DNA from: Ixodes scapularis
Lineage: Eukaryota > Arthropoda > Arachnida > Ixodida > Ixodidae
Direction of reading: 5' to 3'
Length of the DNA: 64,000 bases
Assembly: GCF_016920785.2 (NCBI RefSeq)
Contig: NW_024609836.1
Coordinates: forward strand, 61,917,930 to 61,981,929
Of the stretch, positions 59,591 through 64,000 are shown one piece after another; position 1 is the first letter of the stretch, and each line of letters opens with the position of its first letter. Made by a program: the position numbers and the translations under genes. The notes under the pieces are model-generated. The model made no database searches. It was given only the letters and a program-made list of their open reading frames with translations, and had not been told where the DNA came from.

Positions 59591-59929
59591 TACTCCTTGT
59601 TCGAGGCTAGTTCCGAACACGATCTGGTCGCTCGCTCCCCGGGGATAGAGCGGCCAGAGTCACCACCTAAATGTATTTCTTCCACCGTGATACAGGTAAA
59701 AGTATTTGAAGATCGACGATGGGCGTCGATCGTCTCGAGGTAATGTAACGTAATAACATTATATAAATGATAAACATATTGAAGGACTGAACAACTCAAT
59801 TTTTTAATTCTTGGATTGTAATAAAGCGGTAGCCTATTGTACTTACTGTTGATGAAGAGAAAATGTGAGGTGAGGAGGTAATGATTAAATGATGAGGCTC
59901 TATAAGGACGACTACATTGGTGGGTGTCG

Positions 59930-60440
59930 AACCACAACGTACATTGCCAGACTTGTTTCAAGTATCGTGTACCCAAAGACCTTTCTTCACCCGCAATAGA
60001 ATATGGTAGAATCAATGACGATGCTGCTTTACAACTGTATGTGGAACAGGAAAACTGCACTCTGCAGAAGTGCGGCTTATTCGTTTATATGAGAGACGGA
60101 TTTCTAGCAGCACTCCCTGATTGACTGCTTGGAACAAATGGCTTCGTTGACGTAAAGTGTCCCCATTCCAAAAGATTCTTGAAGTCTGCTGAAACCGGAA
60201 AGGAGTTTGAGGCGTAAAATTAGAAAAATGAGCCTGGTGTCAAAGGTCCAAGTCACCACTATAGCTTCTACTACCAAATACAAGGCCAGTTACACAATAC
60301 ACAAAGAGAGTTTTGTGATTTATTTATATTTACACTAATGGACATTGATATCCAACGTATTCAGAGGGATGACACCTTCTGGTCAACCAACATAGAGCCT
60401 TTTCTACTCAAGTTTTACATGGAAGGCCTGACTTCCGCTG
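59930..60440 (+). pseudogene. YqaJ-type exonuclease (lambda-exonuclease fold) pseudogene
   Basis: YqaJ-family proteins are phage-type recombination nucleases that also occur in animal mobile elements. Readable pieces in order: AIEYGRINDDAALQLYVE; CGLFVYMRDGFLAALPD, then a stop exactly after the catalytic Asp of the usual PDG motif; GFVDVKCPHSKRF, matching the VEIKCP motif with Glu to Asp; HHYSFYYQIQGQLHNTQREF, matching the YYQVQGQL motif; DLFIFTLMDIDIQRIQRDD and FW. At least three stops lie between them, so it is inactive. It abuts the gypsy fragment at about 60440. Confidence 0.8.
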
Positions 60441-60985
60441 AAATTCCTTACGTAGACGAGTTGTCCGACCGAATAAACTGCCATTACTCCCGATTTGGGA
60501 ATCTCTCGATCTTCGTTCGTAGGCCATGAGATATTGAGATGGAGGGGTGTGACTCTTCGTCCGCCGAACATTGCTTCGGCGGGTGTATTTACCATGTAAG
60601 ATGAGACCGTCGCGTGTTGCTGGAACAAGAACCTGGCGATTCTTCACTGAACTGCTTCTTCCGTAAGCTTCAAGAGGGCTTTCTTTGTTTCGCACACCAT
60701 CTGTTCTGCTTGCCCGTTAGTTGGAGGATGGTATGGTGCACTAAGGGTGATGCCTGATGCCGGTTTTCTTCTTTTTTTTTTTTCAAAAACTTGTTTATTT
60801 TATTTGAAGCAAGATTTGGCGCGTTATCAGGCAAAAGTATTTTCGGTAGGGCAAAAGTAGAAAAAACAGAGCGTACAACGTCAATGACGGGTTTGGACGT
60901 CGTGGCAGGCATTGTGTAAACTTCCAACCACTTAGAGTACGCATCGACAATATCTCCGCAGATGCAGATACGTTTCGCCACCCAC
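60430..60985 (-). pseudogene. Ty3/gypsy integrase fragment
   Basis: The minus strand shows the integrase core start VDAYSKWLEVYTM (first Asp) and the second-Asp block LLPDNAPNLASN. After a frameshift at a long A run (plus 60770-60782) it shows APYHPPTNGQAEQMV with the catalytic Glu, and then the C-terminal TPAEAMFGGRRVTPLHLN and QLVYVRNF. The frameshift and missing upstream pol make it inactive. Confidence 0.85.
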
Positions 60986-61006
60986 CGACTGAATAATGGA
61001 TCGTTT

Positions 61007-61192
61007 TCAATTACTGTTTATGATCGCGCTGGACTCGAGGAAGACTTCGAGTCTTTCCACAAAGTTAGTCCAGGTGCCAGCACTTCTGTCGAAAGCGGGA
61101 AGTGTTCGAAAAGTCGACAACGTCGGTAGCCACCTGCTTGATACTGGATGCTTACCATGCGCTGAGAAGAAACTTGCGTGTTCGTCTGCCAC
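61007..61192 (-). pseudogene. Gag-start fragment joined to integrase by an internal deletion
   Basis: The minus-strand frame includes LPAFDRSAGTWTNFVERLEV, which resembles the start of gypsy Gag (F-x-W-x-x-Y/F-x-ERLE). It ends at 61007, and integrase begins within about 20 bp, so protease, reverse transcriptase and RNase H have been deleted in one step. Confidence 0.65.
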
Positions 61193-61320
61193 GAGTCGTC
61201 CGATATCAGGTCATCACCGCTACTCCATCTCCCGACAAAACAGGTCTTTATTGTCCGCATGTTCATAGTTAGCAACACGTGAACTTATGAATTCCCGAAC
61301 GCTCATAACTTTCCGTCGCT

Positions 61321-61584
61321 ACACTTCGTTTCAGCTTCGGTCCGAGCGCGGCCGATGTTATGAGCCGAGGGGCCAATCAAACAGCGAAAGAGGCACAACG
61401 TCATGGCGTGCTCTCTGCAGTTGATAGGACCAGCCGGGGTTCGCCGTCTCTCTGTGCACGCTCTTCTGCCGGCTAGTCCTATCAAGCGCAGAGAGCACGC
61501 CATGACGTTGCGCTTTTGGCGCTGTTTGATTGGCCCTTCGGGTCATAACATCGGCCACGCTCGGACCGAAGCTGAAACGAAGTA
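61321..61584. repeat. Foldback beside the gypsy fragment, ~118-bp arms
   Basis: ACTTCGTTTCAGCTTCGGTC near 61323 pairs with its complement near 61564. The arms continue through GGCGTGCTCTC to a centre near 61454. They could be two LTR pieces head to head: GCAAATAAACGTC to the right is a possible LTR poly(A) signal. Confidence 0.75.
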
Positions 61585-62670
61585 TAAACGCCGTTCATTC
61601 ATAGCCTCTTCATTGCAAATAAACGTCTTCCTATTTATTCTGAAGGTTTTCATCATATTCCTCCTAAGCTGTACTTACAACATTATGTGTGTCGGTACTT
61701 CAAAAAAAAAAAAAATATTGGAACGGCGTTTGTTTTCTGGGAACTATAATGTAACAACCTTTATAACATCTTCCGGATCCCGTGAAACACAATATTTTGT
61801 GACGTCACTTTTCTTTCGTCAATACAATGGTGAGGTAAGTACCGTAAATCGCGAAGCAGTTTACTTGACGTCCGCTTCCACTGGTATTTTGGAAGATTGA
61901 GTCTACTGAGCGTGCATTCCTGCAGAGGAAGTTTTCAATGATACAATATTAATACGTCAATCAACAAGTCATTCCTTCTTGGTAAGATTTATTGCGAAAA
62001 CCCGTGACAACCGCCGAACCGCATTTATACCCAGCCTGACATTCTCGCTTACAAGAGTTTGCTAGGCGATGCTACTTGAGCTAGCTGAGCACAGCTAGCA
62101 GCGGCACGAGCAAGGCCACGAGGGGAACGTGATGGTGCTCGAGCCATCCCACCGTGAACCAATGTTTCGGCTTTCCCCATGGGTGCGTGTCGCCATCTAT
62201 TGGTTGAACTAACGCGTTGTTCAAGATGGCTGCCGTGGGACCGCAGCCTTAAGTTAAAAATACCTTTCAAAGTTTTCTTTTTCTAATTTTAAAGTTGCAT
62301 CAGGAAATATGTTTGACCTCAGTAAAGAAATAGAAGAAACTATTTTTCATCGTGGTTATTGTGACAGTCCAGATCCCCTCTGGTGGCGTACTGCAGTCCT
62401 CTCTGGAGTACACCACCAGAGGGGGCCTGGAATGAGGCCCCCTCAGAGCCGGGCCCCCTGCTCATATTCTTTGGACCTAATAAAGTCAAAATCATTATCA
62501 TCTAATAAATATGATAATTATTGTGGATTACAACACCACCATGAGCATTGACGACATGAAATTCCTGCAATTTTTTGGAGTAACAACCGAGATATTTTTT
62601 TTGCTCACATTGCTGAATTAAGTGGATATAAGAAACTGACATTTGTTTTATTGCCTGTTTAATGCACCAG
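61585..62670. other. No gene seen; possible retroelement 3' end near 62476
   Basis: AATAAA-like words at 61992 (reverse strand, TTCGCAATAAATC) and near 62476 (CCTAATAAAGTC, after inverted CCCCCTC/GAGGGGG words) suggest ends of retroelements. No coding sequence was recognised. Confidence 0.3.
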
Positions 62671-63055
62671 TGTACTGTCGTCTTTGATATGAATATAAAC
62701 ATGCGAGCGTCGATCTATCAGTACTGCCAGCGCCCACAAGCGGCGCCTCTATGAATCACGTAGAGTGAGCGCCCGAGCAGAAAGAACATACATTTTTACG
62801 AGGACGCATACTACCACCTTTTTTATGCCAGCCTGGGTAGGACGTGGCGAACAGCATGCAATAGCATTTTTTGGCTCGTTTTCTTTTTTTTCAGAAAGTG
62901 AGCAAAGCAATAGACCCTACCGCAACAGCGCGTCAGAGCTTTCTGCGCAGTCGCTCTCTCTCCCTCCTTGATGCACGGGGGCGCCGCTAATTGGCGCTGG
63001 CAGTACCGATTGTCGACGCCTGCATGTTCATCGTCATATTGAAGACGACAGCACA
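62671..63055. mobile_element. Inverted-repeat MITE, 385 bp, ~80-bp ends
   Basis: TGTACTGTCGTCTTTGATAT and, inverted, TGTGCTGTCGTCTTCAATAT open arms that continue through TACTGCCAGCGCC to GCGGCGCC. No clear target duplication and no coding sequence were found. Confidence 0.8.
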
Positions 63056-63089
63056 TTAGAGTTACGTTTCGAGACTTGAAACGTTTATA

Positions 63090-63265
63090 CCCCATTCACA
63101 CGACCGTAAAGGTACCTTTAGCTAAGGAACCTTCATTCTCTGCGGCTAATCAATTAACGATATTCTGCGCGTGGCGTGAGCTCGCTCCCCAAGAGCACGG
63201 GCTGATTGGCCGAGAGCAAAGGAATTTATGTTATAGGTACCTTTATGCCGACCGTGTGAATATGG
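63090..63265. mobile_element. TA-flanked MITE, 176 bp
   Basis: CCCCATTCACACGACCGTAA and, inverted, CCATATTCACACGGTCGGCA, both followed by AGGTACCT, are flanked by TA (63088-63089 and 63266-63267). Confidence 0.85.
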
Positions 63266-63293
63266 TATTAGTCTGCTTACTGCCTTCATGTAA

Positions 63294-63728
63294 GGCCCGC
63301 TTTAGACTGGGCAATTTCGCCCAGCAACTTGACGTAGCAACTCCAGCAACACGGGCCGCCCGCGTTCACACGCAGCAACCGAATTGCTCAGACTTGCTAT
63401 CACCATCATTCAATTTGATTCTTCTTTAACTATTTAGACGCCCAGCTACGCGCTAAAAATGCGTTCTTATATTTATTTCCGAAAACGATCCATTCCAAAC
63501 CAGAACTAAGTCTTTAGCTGTCATCATCACCACCACAGGGGTATCACGTGAAAATATCGCGTCTCTGATTGGCTGCAGCCGCTTCAACCGTCTTCGAATT
63601 GCTCCGAGCTGCTCGCTTGTTCGAGCCGGACCCGATCTCAGCAATTCGCGGCGATCTAGGGAAAGCTAGGGAACAACCCGCCAGCAACCTCAAAATTGCT
63701 GGAAAAGTTGCCCCGTCTGAAGCGGGCC
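63294..63728. mobile_element. PIF/Harbinger-type MITE, 435 bp
   Basis: GGCCCGCTTTAGACTGGGCAA and, inverted, GGCCCGCTTCAGACGGGGCAA are flanked by TAA (63291-63293 and 63729-63731), the usual 3-bp target of this superfamily. The interior has CAGCAA/TTGCTG words and no transposase. Confidence 0.88.
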
Positions 63729-63949
63729 TAAATAAATGAGTATAGGACAATTTTTATGGTCGAATATATTGGTCATGGCTGCGAACCACAAAATAAGCTA
63801 ACGTACTACACTCTAAGGAAAAAATGGAGGAAAAAGATAGCAACGGCCCGTCTTCCTCCCTTCTACTGACGCGCCCCCAAGCGGACACGAGAAAATGGGA
63901 GGAACGAAACGTTTTTCTCCTTCTCCGGGCAGACGGGAGAAAGCTTTCG

Positions 63950-63979
63950 CCCCCCCCCCCCCCCCCCCCCCCTCCCCCC
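63950..63979. repeat. Poly-C tract
   Basis: About 23 C, one T, then six C, close to the window end. Confidence 0.95.
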
Positions 63980-64000
63980 GACTCATTTTCATTCGATTTC

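Noticed and set aside
59491..60060. 189-codon minus-strand frame
   Set aside because: It runs across a foldback MITE and antisense to the YqaJ pseudogene, so it is a chance frame.

Overview
The window looks like repeat-rich nuclear DNA of an arthropod, most plausibly a hard tick or another chelicerate. It shows one intact animal EHD-type gene, spliced exon fragments, Penelope-like, LINE and Ty3/gypsy remnants, many short terminal-inverted-repeat elements and simple repeats, and no operon-like packing. The species is an inference; no marker gene fixes it. Most of the sequence is mobile DNA.

Layout. 1-9314 is the right-hand 9.3 kb of a large element (copy A) that ends in TTTTTCCAATAGGG. 9315-18570 is mixed DNA with an exon-like ORF, a 21-bp minisatellite, a 5'-truncated LINE, an 0.9-kb inverted-repeat element with an apparent 8-bp duplication, and short foldback repeats. 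18576-20273 holds the start of a small secreted-protein gene (TATA box, signal-peptide exon, 1.29-kb intron, first 30 bases of exon 2). 20274-45674 is a 25.4-kb insertion inside exon 2. It consists of an outer element (copy B) with a second complete element (copy C, 25730-38142, 12.4 kb) inserted in it. The exon resumes at 45675 and stops at 45819. 46086-48480 is repeats and apparently empty DNA. 48488-50104 is an intact intronless EHD gene. 50105-64000 is a graveyard of DNA transposons, foldback elements, a YqaJ-nuclease pseudogene and an internally deleted gypsy element.

The main discovery is the CCCTGTTGGAAAA element. Its ends are defined twice, independently. The inner insertion is flanked by TA/TA within a sequence that is unbroken in copies A and C. 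The outer insertion is flanked by TG/TG within an exon, and removing it with one TG restores one 69-codon reading frame with a signal peptide. The element has a short (~13-bp) terminal inverted repeat, 2-bp target duplication, subterminal repeats and a CpG-rich block near its right end. It also carries splice-flanked exon-like segments on the minus strand, ending in a terminal exon with a hydrophobic helix and a poly(A) signal near its left end. I recognise no transposase in it, so its superfamily and mobilising enzyme are open.

The other working gene candidate is the EHD ATPase, whose nucleotide-binding and EH-domain signatures are all intact. It may be a functional retrogene.
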